From assembly GCA_964552955.1 (NCBI GenBank), contig CAZKIU010000019.1, forward strand, positions 3,809 to 67,808: 64,000 nt of DNA, given 5' to 3'. Positions 25,849 to 34,537 of this stretch are shown here, piece after piece (position 1 is the first letter of the stretch; every line of letters starts with the position of its first letter). The DNA comes from UBA1413 sp964552955 (GTDB taxonomy: Bacteria > Bacteroidota > Bacteroidia > Bacteroidales > Prolixibacteraceae). A program made the translations under genes and the position numbers. Under the pieces are notes generated by a model, which had not been told where the DNA came from, did no database searches, and worked only from the letters and a program-made list of their open reading frames with translations.

Positions 25849-27009
25849 ATGGAAAAGGAAAAACTGATTCAGCAATACCGGTCGGCCCTGTTTGACGATG
25901 TGGTTCCCTTCTGGATGAAAAATTCGAGGGATGAGCGGTGCGGCGGCTATTTTACCTGCCTTGACCGGCAGGGGAGGGTGTATGATACCGACAAGTTCAT
26001 CTGGCTGCAGGGCCGGGAAGTGTGGATGTTCTCCTCGCTGTACAACAGGGTGGAGAAAAAGGAGGAGTGGCTGGAGATGGCGCTTCATGGTGCCCGTTTT
26101 CTGCGTCAATATGGTCATGACGGGCAATTGAACTGGTATTTTTCGCTGACACGGGAGGGGCAGCCGCTGGTGGAGCCCTACAATATTTTCAGCGACTGTT
26201 TTGCCACCATGGCTTTCGGGCAGTTGTTCCGGGCTTCGGGAGATGAACAGCACGGGGAGATCGCCCTGAAAACTTTTGAGAACATCCTGCGGCGGGCCGG
26301 CCATCCCAAGGGGAAATGGAGTAAAGCGGTTCCGGGTACCCGTCCGCTCAAGGGATTCTCACTGCCCATGATCCTGTGTAACCTGTCGCTCGAAATCGAA
26401 CATCTCCTGACCCGGGAGAAGGTAGAGGAGACCATTCACGAGGTATTGCATGAGGTGATGGAGGTCTTTTACCAGTCCGATTCGGGGCTCATCCTGGAAA
26501 ATGTGCAGCCCGACGGGAGTTTCAGTGATTCCCATGAGGGGAGGTTGCTCAATCCGGGGCATGCCATTGAGGCGATGTGGTTCATCATGGACCTCTCGGT
26601 GCGGCTGAACCGGCCTGAGCTGGCCCGGCAAGCCGTGGAGATTGCCCTGCGCACCCTGGAATATGGCTGGGATGAGGAGTTCGGAGGTATCTTCTATTTC
26701 ATGGATCTGCTGGGCCACCCCACCCAGCAACTCGAGTGGGACCAGAAACTCTGGTGGGTCCATATGGAAACCCTGATCACCCTGGCCAAGGGATACCAAT
26801 TGACTGGAGACCAGGGCTGCCTTCAGTGGTTTGAGAAGGTCCACGATTATACCTGGTCTCACTTCCCCGATCCGCAGTATGGCGAGTGGTTCGGCTATCT
26901 GAACCGCCGGGGTGAGGTGCTGCTGCCCCTCAAGGGCGGTAAATGGAAAGGCTTCTTCCACGTTCCGCGTGGTTTGTACCAGGTCTATTCTACCCTGGAA
27001 AAAATCTGA
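25849..27009 (+). CDS. nanE: N-acylglucosamine 2-epimerase (AGE/RnBP family), ManNAc to GlcNAc
   Basis: This 386-residue cytoplasmic (alpha/alpha)6-barrel enzyme should convert ManNAc from the lyase into GlcNAc. Family motifs are DKFIWLQGREVWMFS near residues 46-60, LVEPYNIFSDCFATMAFG near 105-122, NPGHAIEAMWFIMDLS with the catalytic histidine near 235, WWVHMETLITLAKGY near 305 and GGKWKGFFHVPRGLYQ at the end. In Bacteroides, the lyase, epimerase and transporter make the NanLET route, followed by a ROK-family GlcNAc kinase; that kinase is not in this window. The gene begins about 205 bases after the mutarotase gene; this gap shows no operator copy and only a weak TATCTTTA promoter-like element. 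Confidence 0.92.
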   Translation: MEKEKLIQQYRSALFDDVVPFWMKNSRDERCGGYFTCLDRQGRVYDTDKFIWLQGREVWMFSSLYNRVEKKEEWLEMALHGARFLRQYGHDGQLNWYFSLTREGQPLVEPYNIFSDCFATMAFGQLFRASGDEQHGEIALKTFENILRRAGHPKGKWSKAVPGTRPLKGFSLPMILCNLSLEIEHLLTREKVEETIHEVLHEVMEVFYQSDSGLILENVQPDGSFSDSHEGRLLNPGHAIEAMWFIMDLSVRLNRPELARQAVEIALRTLEYGWDEEFGGIFYFMDLLGHPTQQLEWDQKLWWVHMETLITLAKGYQLTGDQGCLQWFEKVHDYTWSHFPDPQYGEWFGYLNRRGEVLLPLKGGKWKGFFHVPRGLYQVYSTLEKI

Positions 27010-27164
27010 CCGGTCACCAGGCACTCACCTGCGCCGGACGCTAAACCATACCGGCCGCTCCCCCTCCCGGATACCCCCCATCGCGGGAGCAGCCTGCAGA
27101 CCGGAAAAAACCTGGATAGAGGAAGATTAGTCGTCAACAAATAACTTAAACTAAAAATATAAAA

Positions 27165-28442
27165 ATGGATTTCCGGAATAAGAAATGGTACCCCTGGGCC
27201 GTGGTAGGGCTGCTGTGGGGGGTGGCTCTGCTCAACTACATGGACCGGCAGATGTTGTCGACCATGAAAGTGGCCATGATGGGTGATATCCGAGAACTGG
27301 AGACGGCCGAGAATTTTGGGAGGCTGATGGCTGTCTTCCTTTGGATTTACGGGCTGATGAGTCCCATGGCCGGGCTTATTGCCGACCGCATCAACCGCAA
27401 GTGGCTCATTGTGGGGAGTCTGGGCGTCTGGTCCTTTGTGACCCTAATGATGGGGTATGCCACCTCCTTCGATCAGCTCTATGTTTTGCGGGCCATCATG
27501 GGGGTGAGTGAGGCGTTGTATATTCCGGCCGGACTGGCGTTGATTGCAGATTATCACCGGGGCAACACGCGGTCCCTGGCGGTGGGCATTCACATGACCG
27601 GATTGTATGTGGGACAGGCGCTGGGGGGCTTCGGAGCCACGGTGGCCCACACCTGGTCGTGGCAAACGGCCTTTCATAGCTTCGGGATGATCGGGGTGGT
27701 CTATAGCCTGGTGCTGGTCCTTCTGCTGCGTGAAAACCGGTCTGATCGCCGGGAGGTAAAGAAGGAACAAGGGGCGGTCACTGCGATGCCGGGGAAGTCA
27801 GGGTTATCGGCCGGGTGGGCCTCGGTGCGCCATAGTCTGGGTATGCTCCTGGGGACCATCAGTTTCTGGGTGATTCTCTTCTATTTTGCTGCGCCCAGTT
27901 TTCCGGGGTGGGCCACCAAGAACTGGCTGCCGACGCTTTTCTCGGCGAGCCTGGGCATTGACATGGCCCATGCGGGCCCGCTGAGCACCATCACCATCGC
28001 CTTCTCCTCTTTTGTGGGGGTGATCTCGGGGGGTATCCTGGCCGACCGGTGGATTATGCGGAACCTCCGGGGTCGCATCTATACCGGGGCCATTGGATTG
28101 TCACTGACCATTCCTGCCCTGTTCCTGCTGGGTTTCGGTAATACCCTGGTCCCCATCGTCGGGGGAGGGATTCTCTTTGGAATAGGCTATGGCATGTTTG
28201 ACGCCAACAACATGCCCATTCTCTGCCAGTTTGTAAGTCCGCGTCATCGGGCTGCCGGTTACGGACTGATGAACATGACGGGGGTGTTTGCCGGGGCATT
28301 CATCACCAGCTGGCTGGGGAAATCAACCGATGCAGGCCACCTGGGGCAGGATCTGGCCATGCTGGCGATTCCCGTGGCGCTGGCTGTGGCGCTCCAGTTG
28401 GCTACCCTCCACCCCAGGGCTGCAGACAAAACCGAAGACTGA
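27165..28442 (+). CDS. nanT: MFS transporter, probable sialic acid importer
   Basis: This is a 425-residue inner-membrane major facilitator with 12 predicted helices. The first helix region WAVVGLLWGVALLNYMDRQMLS and the loop AGLIADRINRKWLIVG (motif A form) near residues 65-80 place it in the anion:cation symporter-like part of the superfamily. A charged cytoplasmic loop (RENRSDRREVKKEQG) lies after helix 6. Its place at the end of the sialic acid cluster, 155 bases after the epimerase gene, suggests that it carries sialic acid across the inner membrane after the SusC partner has brought it through the outer one. Specificity is inferred from context. Confidence 0.88.
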   Translation: MDFRNKKWYPWAVVGLLWGVALLNYMDRQMLSTMKVAMMGDIRELETAENFGRLMAVFLWIYGLMSPMAGLIADRINRKWLIVGSLGVWSFVTLMMGYATSFDQLYVLRAIMGVSEALYIPAGLALIADYHRGNTRSLAVGIHMTGLYVGQALGGFGATVAHTWSWQTAFHSFGMIGVVYSLVLVLLLRENRSDRREVKKEQGAVTAMPGKSGLSAGWASVRHSLGMLLGTISFWVILFYFAAPSFPGWATKNWLPTLFSASLGIDMAHAGPLSTITIAFSSFVGVISGGILADRWIMRNLRGRIYTGAIGLSLTIPALFLLGFGNTLVPIVGGGILFGIGYGMFDANNMPILCQFVSPRHRAAGYGLMNMTGVFAGAFITSWLGKSTDAGHLGQDLAMLAIPVALAVALQLATLHPRAADKTED

Positions 28443-28632
28443 CACTGCACCAGAACGGCAACGACCGGCCACTGCAGGTGCACCAGCCCGTTATCCTGAA
28501 CCTCGTATCAACAGGGAGCGTACCGGAGTGATTCCCGGGTTTGGGTCACAAAGAGGTTCAGCTCCGTAGAGCGTGATGGCCTTTTGGCGGGAACGGCCTG
28601 CTCCAGGTCACGGATCCCTCCGGTGAAAGTAC

Positions 28633-29175
28633 TTAGAAGCCCAGACCGATATGCCACCCCAATGAGAAATGGTGCTCTTCGCTGTCGAAGCCGAATCCGG
28701 CCATGGGACCCAAATGAATCTTCCCGACATTGAATTCAGCCAGAATCTCGCTGTGAAAGGCAGGCAGGATCTCCTGGTGCCCCTCATGGCGGGTGATGGC
28801 GACTCCCGGGCCGGCCGTCAGGGTCAGGAAAGGGAAAAGACGCGAGGAGAGCAGCAGATTGAGGCCGTGGTGGCTGTGGCCACCAGGGATCATCTCCCAA
28901 CCCACGCCGGCGCCCCATTGGTGGTGGCTTCCCAGTTGACGGGACAAATGGAAATGGTACCCCGGCATTACCCCCTGCTCGCCTTTGATTTTCACTGCAG
29001 CCAGGCCCACCCCCACATGCCACGTGTGAGGATCGTCATGGGAATGAGAACCTTCATGGGCACCACTGACAAGACTTTCAGGGGCGGCCGGTGCCGGGAG
29101 GGACTGACCGGTTGCGGCAGAGACAAAAAGAAGCATCATGCCGGTGAAAACCGGCATCAGTAATCTGATCTTCAT
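28633..29175 (-). CDS. Histidine-rich, probably barrel-forming envelope protein at the end of the lipid A operon
   Basis: This 180-residue protein has a signal peptide (MKIRLLMPVFTGMMLLFVSA) and a mature chain of alternating short strands ending in FSLGWHIGLGF, which suggests a small outer-membrane beta-barrel. It is unusually rich in histidine, with clusters such as SHSHDDPHTWH, YHFHLSRQLGSHHQW, GGHSHHG and EEHHF. Histidine clusters can bind zinc, copper or nickel, but I recognise no family. It lies 26 bases after lpxA on the same strand, so it is likely the last gene of the lpxD-lpxC/fabZ-lpxA operon. The convergent region to the transporter gene (28443-28632) holds nothing that I can name. 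Confidence 0.75.
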   Translation of the reverse strand: MKIRLLMPVFTGMMLLFVSAATGQSLPAPAAPESLVSGAHEGSHSHDDPHTWHVGVGLAAVKIKGEQGVMPGYHFHLSRQLGSHHQWGAGVGWEMIPGGHSHHGLNLLLSSRLFPFLTLTAGPGVAITRHEGHQEILPAFHSEILAEFNVGKIHLGPMAGFGFDSEEHHFSLGWHIGLGF

Positions 29176-29201
29176 AAAGCATGTAAAAGAAGAATAACCC
29201 T

Positions 29202-29984
29202 TTAATCGGGGAAATAGCCTCTGATGATGCCCCGTTTGGAGTCTTTAACGAAAAGAAGAATCTCATCTCGCTCGGGAGAGGCGGGCATTTCAGCCTCGAT
29301 GACCTCCAGCGCCTGGGAGGTGTTGAGTCCTTTCTGGTAGATGTAGCGGTAGATGTCCTGGATTTCGCGGATTTTCTCATTGGAGAAATTCCTGCGGCGG
29401 AGCCCGATCGAGTTAATGCCCACGTAGGAGAGGGGTTCCCTTCCGGCTTTGATGAAGGGGGGGACATCTTTTCTCACCAGGGAGCCCCCGGCGATCATGA
29501 CGTGTGATCCGACGTGTACGAACTGGTGAACGGCCACCATGCCGGCCAGGATGGCATAATCGTCTATGATCACTTCTCCGGCAAGCTGGGTATTATTGAC
29601 CAGGATGACATTGTTCCCGACGATGCAGTCGTGAGCCACGTGGACATAAGCCATCAGCAAGCAGTTGCTGCCCACAACGGTTTTTCCCTTGGCTGCTGTG
29701 CCACGGTGGATGGTGACAAACTCCCTGATGGTGGTGTTGTCGCCAATTTCCACCGTACTGTATTCCCCACGGAATTTGAGGTCCTGCGGAACGGCCCCCA
29801 AGGCTGCTCCTGGAAAGATATTGCAGTTTTTGCCGATTCTGGTTCCGGGGAGTATGGTCACATTAGACCCGATCCTGGTCCCCTCACCGATGACCACATC
29901 CTTGTCGATGGTCACGAAGGGTTCTATAACCACGTTTTCTGCGACCCTGGATTCCGGGTGAACATAAGCTAAAGGCTGTTTCAT
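29202..29984 (-). CDS. lpxA: Acyl-ACP--UDP-N-acetylglucosamine O-acyltransferase
   Basis: This 260-residue cytoplasmic enzyme does the first acylation of lipid A synthesis. It is a left-handed beta-helix made of hexapeptide repeats (IGEGTRIGSNVTILPGTRIGKNCNI) over residues 10-190, then a helical C-terminal domain. AYVHVAHDCIVGNN carries the catalytic histidine, and AILAGMVAVHQFVHVGSH the later binding residues. Length equals that of typical LpxA. It follows lpxC/fabZ by about 134 bases in the same operon. Confidence 0.96.
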   Translation of the reverse strand: MKQPLAYVHPESRVAENVVIEPFVTIDKDVVIGEGTRIGSNVTILPGTRIGKNCNIFPGAALGAVPQDLKFRGEYSTVEIGDNTTIREFVTIHRGTAAKGKTVVGSNCLLMAYVHVAHDCIVGNNVILVNNTQLAGEVIIDDYAILAGMVAVHQFVHVGSHVMIAGGSLVRKDVPPFIKAGREPLSYVGINSIGLRRRNFSNEKIREIQDIYRYIYQKGLNTSQALEVIEAEMPASPERDEILLFVKDSKRGIIRGYFPD

Positions 29985-30118
29985 ACTTATAAATGTACTT
30001 TAATTATTTGTTCCTATATGACGACTGAGGTGAAGCCATGATGTTGCTTCGTGCTCTATTGTGTTCGAAGTGCCAGGCCTGTTGCTCAGGTGCTGTTTCA
30101 TGGTCAGGGCAGGAGGGG

Positions 30119-31504
30119 TCAGTTGTTTCTGACGATCTGGGCCATAAACTCCCCTTCGGCCACAATTCTTTCCCCGACGAAGCATACTCCGCGCATCATG
30201 GCGATGCCGCGGCGGATGGGGGAGGTCAGTTCAAGCCGGAACAGAAGGGTGTCACCCGGGACGACCTTTCTGCGGAATTTCACGTTGTCAATCCGGATGA
30301 AATAGGTGCTGTAGGTGCCCTCGAGCTGACTGAGGACCAGCAAGCCTCCGGTCTGGGCCATGGCTTCCACCAGCAGAACACCCGGCATAACGGGTTCCCC
30401 GGGGAAATGGCCCTGAAAGAATGGCTCATTGATGGAGACATTCTTGACGCCTACGATCTGATTTTCTCTGATATCAATGATTTTATCGACCAGCAGGAAC
30501 GGGAAGCGGTGGGGGAGTAATTCGGTGATTTTCACCACGTCCATGAGGGATTCGGCATTGGGGTCGTAAGCGGGGGCGCCGCTTTCCATTTGGAGGAGGG
30601 TTTTCTTGAGGGCCCGGGCCATGGCGGTGTTGGCGCTGTGGCCGGGCTTGGTAGCGATGATTCTCCCTTTGATATGCCGGCCGGCCAGCGACAGGTCGCC
30701 GATGACATCGAGCAGTTTGTGCCGGGCACATTCATTGTCGAAATGGAGGTCTACATTGTTGAGGATCCCCTCCTTCTTGACCGAGACATGCTCATGTTTA
30801 AAGAGATCGGCCAGCCGGTCGAGTTCCTCCTGGTTCATGTCTTTGTCGATGATCACAATGGCGCTGCTCAGGTCACCCCCCTTGATCAGGTTGTTGTATT
30901 TAAGCAGGAATTCCAGTTCATGCAGGAAGACAAAGGTGCGGCACATGGAGATCTCTTCCCGGAAGCGGGAGATGGAACCCAGGGTGGCAAACTGGTTGTT
31001 GAGTACCCTGCTGTTGAAGGCAATGTTCACGTTGAGGGCGTAGTCGTCGTCGGGGAGGGCAATCAGTTCGGATCCTGTTTTTTCATCGCGGTACACGATC
31101 TTCTCCCTGATTTCCAGGTAGCGTCTCTCCTCTTTTTGTTCGACGATGCCTGCTTTTTCGATGCCTTCCACGAATACGCGTGCGCTGCCGTCGATGATAG
31201 GGGCCTCCTCGTTGTTCACTTCGATCATGACATTGTCGAGGCCCATTCCTACCAGGGCCGCCAGGGAGTGCTCGATGGTTCCGATGCGGGCACCGTTACT
31301 TTCCAGGAGGGTTCCCCGGGAGGTGTCCACCACCAGGTCAGCATCGGCTTCGATGATGGGTTGCCCGGGCAGATCGATCCTGCGAAATTTAAAACCATGA
31401 TTTTCAGGTGCGGGAATAAAAGTCATGGTGACATCGACACCTGTATGGAGTCCCCGCCCATGGATGGAAAACGGCCGGGCCAGGGTCCGTTGCATTTGTG
31501 CCAT
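30119..31504 (-). CDS. lpxC: Bifunctional UDP-3-O-acyl-GlcNAc deacetylase / 3-hydroxyacyl-ACP dehydratase
   Basis: This 461-residue protein joins LpxC and FabZ, a fusion typical of Bacteroidetes. Residues 1-310 are LpxC, the zinc deacetylase that commits UDP-GlcNAc to lipid A: GTIEHSLAAL with H79, then HKLLDVIGDLSLAGRHIKG with a further ligand pair, and KPGHSANTAMARAL. Residues about 315-461 are FabZ, which dehydrates 3-hydroxyacyl-ACP for fatty acid synthesis: LPHRFPFLLVDKI with the catalytic histidine, and HFPGEPVMPGVLLVEAMAQ with the catalytic glutamate. Joining them ties lipid A and phospholipid synthesis, which compete for the same acyl-ACP. It lies 16 bases after lpxD. Confidence 0.97.
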   Translation of the reverse strand: MAQMQRTLARPFSIHGRGLHTGVDVTMTFIPAPENHGFKFRRIDLPGQPIIEADADLVVDTSRGTLLESNGARIGTIEHSLAALVGMGLDNVMIEVNNEEAPIIDGSARVFVEGIEKAGIVEQKEERRYLEIREKIVYRDEKTGSELIALPDDDYALNVNIAFNSRVLNNQFATLGSISRFREEISMCRTFVFLHELEFLLKYNNLIKGGDLSSAIVIIDKDMNQEELDRLADLFKHEHVSVKKEGILNNVDLHFDNECARHKLLDVIGDLSLAGRHIKGRIIATKPGHSANTAMARALKKTLLQMESGAPAYDPNAESLMDVVKITELLPHRFPFLLVDKIIDIRENQIVGVKNVSINEPFFQGHFPGEPVMPGVLLVEAMAQTGGLLVLSQLEGTYSTYFIRIDNVKFRRKVVPGDTLLFRLELTSPIRRGIAMMRGVCFVGERIVAEGEFMAQIVRNN

Positions 31505-31520
31505 AATAAATAAATTCTGT

Positions 31521-32567
31521 TTACTTGGATAATTGGTCTTTCAGGATTGAAATTGCTTTTTGGAGGTCGATGACTTCCTGCCTGAGCTGGGGCAGGTTAC
31601 GCAGGACCATATACATGCGGACCGCCTGTTTGTAGTCCATGGCGGGTGACCCCAGGATCGTCTGATCGGAGGGGACATTCTTAACGACCCCGCTCTGGGC
31701 GCCGATCTGCACATTGTCGCCGATGGCCAGATGGCCTGCCAGCCCTACCTGGCCTCCGAACCGGCAGAAACGGCCCACCCGGGAGCTGCCTGCCAGGCCG
31801 GTCAGGGCAGCCATGACGGTATGATCACCTACTTCACAGTTGTGGGCGATCTGGATCAGATTGTCGAGTTTGACCCCCCGGTGGATGATGGTCGGCCCCA
31901 TGGTGCCGCAATCTATGGTGGTGTTGGCCCCGATTTCCACATCGTCCTCCAGGATGACATTCCCCAACTGGGGAATCTTCTGGTAACTCCCGTCTTTCTG
32001 AGGGGCGAAACCAAAACCATCAGACCCCAAAACCGCCCCCGAATGAATGATGCACCGTTCACCGATCACGGTGTCGGCATAAATACGGGCCCCGGCATAA
32101 ATGACCGTGCCATCCCCGATGGTCACATTATCGCCGATATAGACCTGGGGATAGATCTTCACCCCGGTGCCTATTCTGACATTCTGCCCGGCGTAGGCAA
32201 AGGCTCCGAAGTAGAGTTCCTTTCCTGCCACTGCCGTTGGATGCATAAAAGAGGGCTGTTCTATCCCCCCCTTTTCACTCGTCCTGGCCTCGGCCACCAT
32301 CTGTAACAACCGGGTAAAGGCCTGGTAGGCATCCTCTACTCTGATCAGGGTCGCACGGAATTCACCCCTCGGTGTGAAATCCTTATTTACCAGAATCACA
32401 GATGCTTCCGATTCATAAAGATAATGTTCATACTTTGGATTGGAAAGAAAAGCCAGACTTCCAGCCTTTCCTTCCTCTATTTTCGACAGGGTGGAGACTG
32501 TCACCTCCTGGTCGCCGATGACCTCCCCATGCAGGTAACTTGCAATATCCCCGGCTTTAAACTTCAT
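31521..32567 (-). CDS. lpxD: UDP-3-O-(3-hydroxyacyl)glucosamine N-acyltransferase
   Basis: This 348-residue enzyme adds the N-linked acyl chain in the third step of lipid A synthesis. An N-terminal uridine-binding domain (residues 1-105; VSTLSKIEEGKAGSLAFLSNPKY) is followed by a hexapeptide-repeat beta-helix (about 105-310), with GSDGFGFAPQKDG and IAHNCEVGDHTVMAA, the latter carrying the catalytic histidine, and a C-terminal helix. It is the first gene of the lipid A operon and has a clear promoter at 32588-32617. Confidence 0.96.
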   Translation of the reverse strand: MKFKAGDIASYLHGEVIGDQEVTVSTLSKIEEGKAGSLAFLSNPKYEHYLYESEASVILVNKDFTPRGEFRATLIRVEDAYQAFTRLLQMVAEARTSEKGGIEQPSFMHPTAVAGKELYFGAFAYAGQNVRIGTGVKIYPQVYIGDNVTIGDGTVIYAGARIYADTVIGERCIIHSGAVLGSDGFGFAPQKDGSYQKIPQLGNVILEDDVEIGANTTIDCGTMGPTIIHRGVKLDNLIQIAHNCEVGDHTVMAALTGLAGSSRVGRFCRFGGQVGLAGHLAIGDNVQIGAQSGVVKNVPSDQTILGSPAMDYKQAVRMYMVLRNLPQLRQEVIDLQKAISILKDQLSK

Positions 32568-32587
32568 GGATGATATATTTAGCGATG

Positions 32588-32617
32588 CAAAAATAGAGTA
32601 AATTAATTAACAACCAA
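32588..32617 (-). promoter_or_regulatory. Promoter of the lipid A operon (lpxD)
   Basis: On the minus strand TATTTTTG (plus-strand CAAAAATA at 32588-32595) is preceded, 19 bases upstream, by TTG (plus-strand CAA at 32615-32617). This matches the Bacteroidetes promoter. Transcription would begin just inside 32588, with a very short leader before the ATG at 32567. Confidence 0.72.
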
Positions 32618-32648
32618 TTCTTTCGTTTTATACTATTTATTTTTGCCG

Positions 32649-32678
32649 TTGATTATATGCAGATATTTATTAACTTTG
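32649..32678 (+). promoter_or_regulatory. Promoter of the rimP-nusA-infB operon
   Basis: TTG at 32649-32651 and TAACTTTG at 32671-32678 are 19 bases apart and match the Bacteroidetes consensus. The rimP ATG at 32740 is about 55 bases after the predicted start. It is divergent from the lpxD promoter. Confidence 0.75.
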
Positions 32679-32739
32679 CGGCGTATTTTCAGGCAGACTG
32701 AGGGTAGGGGGCACAATGTCCCCTATTTTATTACTGATC

Positions 32740-33204
32740 ATGATTACCAGGGAGAAAATAGAAGAACTGGTCCATCAGAAACTGAAGGAAAATCAGTTTT
32801 TGGTGGATGTGCATGTATCCCCTACGAAGGCGATTCACGTGGAGGTGGATAGTATGCAGGGGGTGACCATTGATGATTGTGTGGCCATCAGCCGCCATAT
32901 TGAAAGCCATTTGGACCGGGAGGAGGAAGATTTTGAGTTACAGGTTTCTTCGCCAGGCATTGATCAGTATTTCAAGGTCAACCAACAGTTTCCGCGCAAT
33001 CTGGGGCGGGAATTGGAGGTGGTGACCCATGCTGGCGGGGAGTACCGTGGTCAACTAGTGGAAGCCTCCGACAGCGGAATCGTATTGGAAGTCAGCAGCC
33101 GGGAGAAAATGGAAGGCGAACGCAAAAAGCAACTGGTGACCCGAAGGTTGCCCTTTGCCTATGACGATATCAAGAGAGCAAGAGTGGTTATTTCATTTAA
33201 ATAA
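32740..33204 (+). CDS. rimP: Ribosome maturation factor RimP
   Basis: This 154-residue protein acts in late 30S subunit assembly. I start at the ATG at 32740 (MITREKIEELVHQKL); an ATG at 32716 would add eight hydrophobic residues not seen in the family. The N-terminal domain carries VEVDSMQGVTIDDCVAISR and the conserved ELQVSSPGIDQYF; the C-terminal SH3-like domain starts near RNLGRELEV. It is the first gene of the usual rimP-nusA-infB operon. Confidence 0.95.
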   Translation: MITREKIEELVHQKLKENQFLVDVHVSPTKAIHVEVDSMQGVTIDDCVAISRHIESHLDREEEDFELQVSSPGIDQYFKVNQQFPRNLGRELEVVTHAGGEYRGQLVEASDSGIVLEVSSREKMEGERKKQLVTRRLPFAYDDIKRARVVISFK

Positions 33205-33215
33205 TAGCGGGAACC

Positions 33216-34454
33216 ATGGAGAACATGAATCTTATAGACACTTTTTCCGAGTTCAAGGAATTGAAAAACATTGACAGGGCCACGATGATGAGCGTCCTGG
33301 AAGATGCCTTCAGAAGTGTCCTGATCCGGCAGTTCGGTACGGATGAGAATTTCGACGTGATCATCAATATAGACAAAGGAGACTTTGAGATTTGGCGCAA
33401 CCGCGTGGTGGTGGAAGATGATATGCTGGAAGATCCGGCCAAGGAGATTACCCTGACGGAAGCCAAGAAAATCGACGAGGATTATGAAGTGGGAGAAGAT
33501 GTGACCGATGAGGTGAAGTTTGCCGATTTCGGGCGTCGGGCGATTCTCAACCTCCGGCAGAACCTGGCTTCCAAAATTATGGAACTGGAAAAAGACCATA
33601 TCTTCGGTAAATACAAAAAGAGAATCGGGGATATCATTACCGGTGAGGTATATCAGGTGTGGAAGAAGGAGATCCTGGTGCTGGATGATGAGGGCAATGA
33701 GCTGATTCTTCCCAAGAGTGAGCAGATCCCCTCCGATTATTTCCGGAAGGGAGATTCCCTGCGGGCGGTGGTCATCATGGTGGAATTGCGCAACAACACG
33801 CCACTGATCATATTAAGCCGGACTTCACCGGTGTTTCTGGAGCGCCTGTTTGAGTTGGAGATTCCCGAGATTTTCGATGGTCTGATCACCATCCGGAAGA
33901 TTGTCAGGATCCCCGGGGAGCGGGCCAAGGTGGCCGTGGAGTCGTATGACGAGCGGATCGACCCGGTGGGGGCCTGTGTGGGCATGAAGGGGTCGCGCAT
34001 CCACGGTATCGTCAGGGAGTTACGCAATGAGAATATTGATGTGATCAACTTCAGCAATAATTTACAACTCTATATCAAGCGGGCGCTGAGCCCGGCCAAA
34101 ATCAGCTCGATCAGGATTCTGGAGCAGGCCAAACGCGCCGAGGTCTACCTCAAACCCGACCAGGTCTCCCTGGCCATCGGTAAGGGAGGGCTCAATATCA
34201 AGCTGGCCAGTCAGCTGACCGGCTACGAGATCGATGTCTTCCGCGAAATCGAAGAAGATGATGAAGATGTCAACATCGAGGAATTCGCCGATGAAATTGA
34301 AGGCTGGGTCATCGATGAACTGAAAGCCATTGGTTGCGACACGGCCAAGAATGTATTGGCTCTTTCGCGGGAAGATCTGATTGCCCGGACCGACCTGGAA
34401 GAGGAGACGATTGATGAGGTCAGGCGGATCCTGAGGGCTGAATTTGAACAGTAA
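33216..34454 (+). CDS. nusA: Transcription elongation/termination factor NusA
   Basis: This 412-residue protein binds RNA polymerase and nascent RNA. In order: N-terminal polymerase-binding domain (1-130), S1 domain with GDIITGEVYQVWKKEI near 142, KH1 and KH2 with VAVESYDERIDPVGACVGMKGSRI near 236 and SLAIGKGGLNIKLASQLTGYEID near 320, and a C-terminal acidic and helix-hairpin-helix-like tail. It follows rimP by 11 bases. Confidence 0.96.
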   Translation: MENMNLIDTFSEFKELKNIDRATMMSVLEDAFRSVLIRQFGTDENFDVIINIDKGDFEIWRNRVVVEDDMLEDPAKEITLTEAKKIDEDYEVGEDVTDEVKFADFGRRAILNLRQNLASKIMELEKDHIFGKYKKRIGDIITGEVYQVWKKEILVLDDEGNELILPKSEQIPSDYFRKGDSLRAVVIMVELRNNTPLIILSRTSPVFLERLFELEIPEIFDGLITIRKIVRIPGERAKVAVESYDERIDPVGACVGMKGSRIHGIVRELRNENIDVINFSNNLQLYIKRALSPAKISSIRILEQAKRAEVYLKPDQVSLAIGKGGLNIKLASQLTGYEIDVFREIEEDDEDVNIEEFADEIEGWVIDELKAIGCDTAKNVLALSREDLIARTDLEEETIDEVRRILRAEFEQ

Positions 34455-34537
34455 ATACGATCCGGCGGGTTCTGCGGAACCTGGCCGGCCGAAAGGGCTG
34501 CATCGACAGACCGTTAAAAAATTATTAAAGGAAGAAT

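Noticed and set aside
28669..29163. 164-residue plus-strand frame over the histidine-rich gene
   Set aside because: It is the antisense shadow of the minus-strand gene, without signal peptide or known motif.
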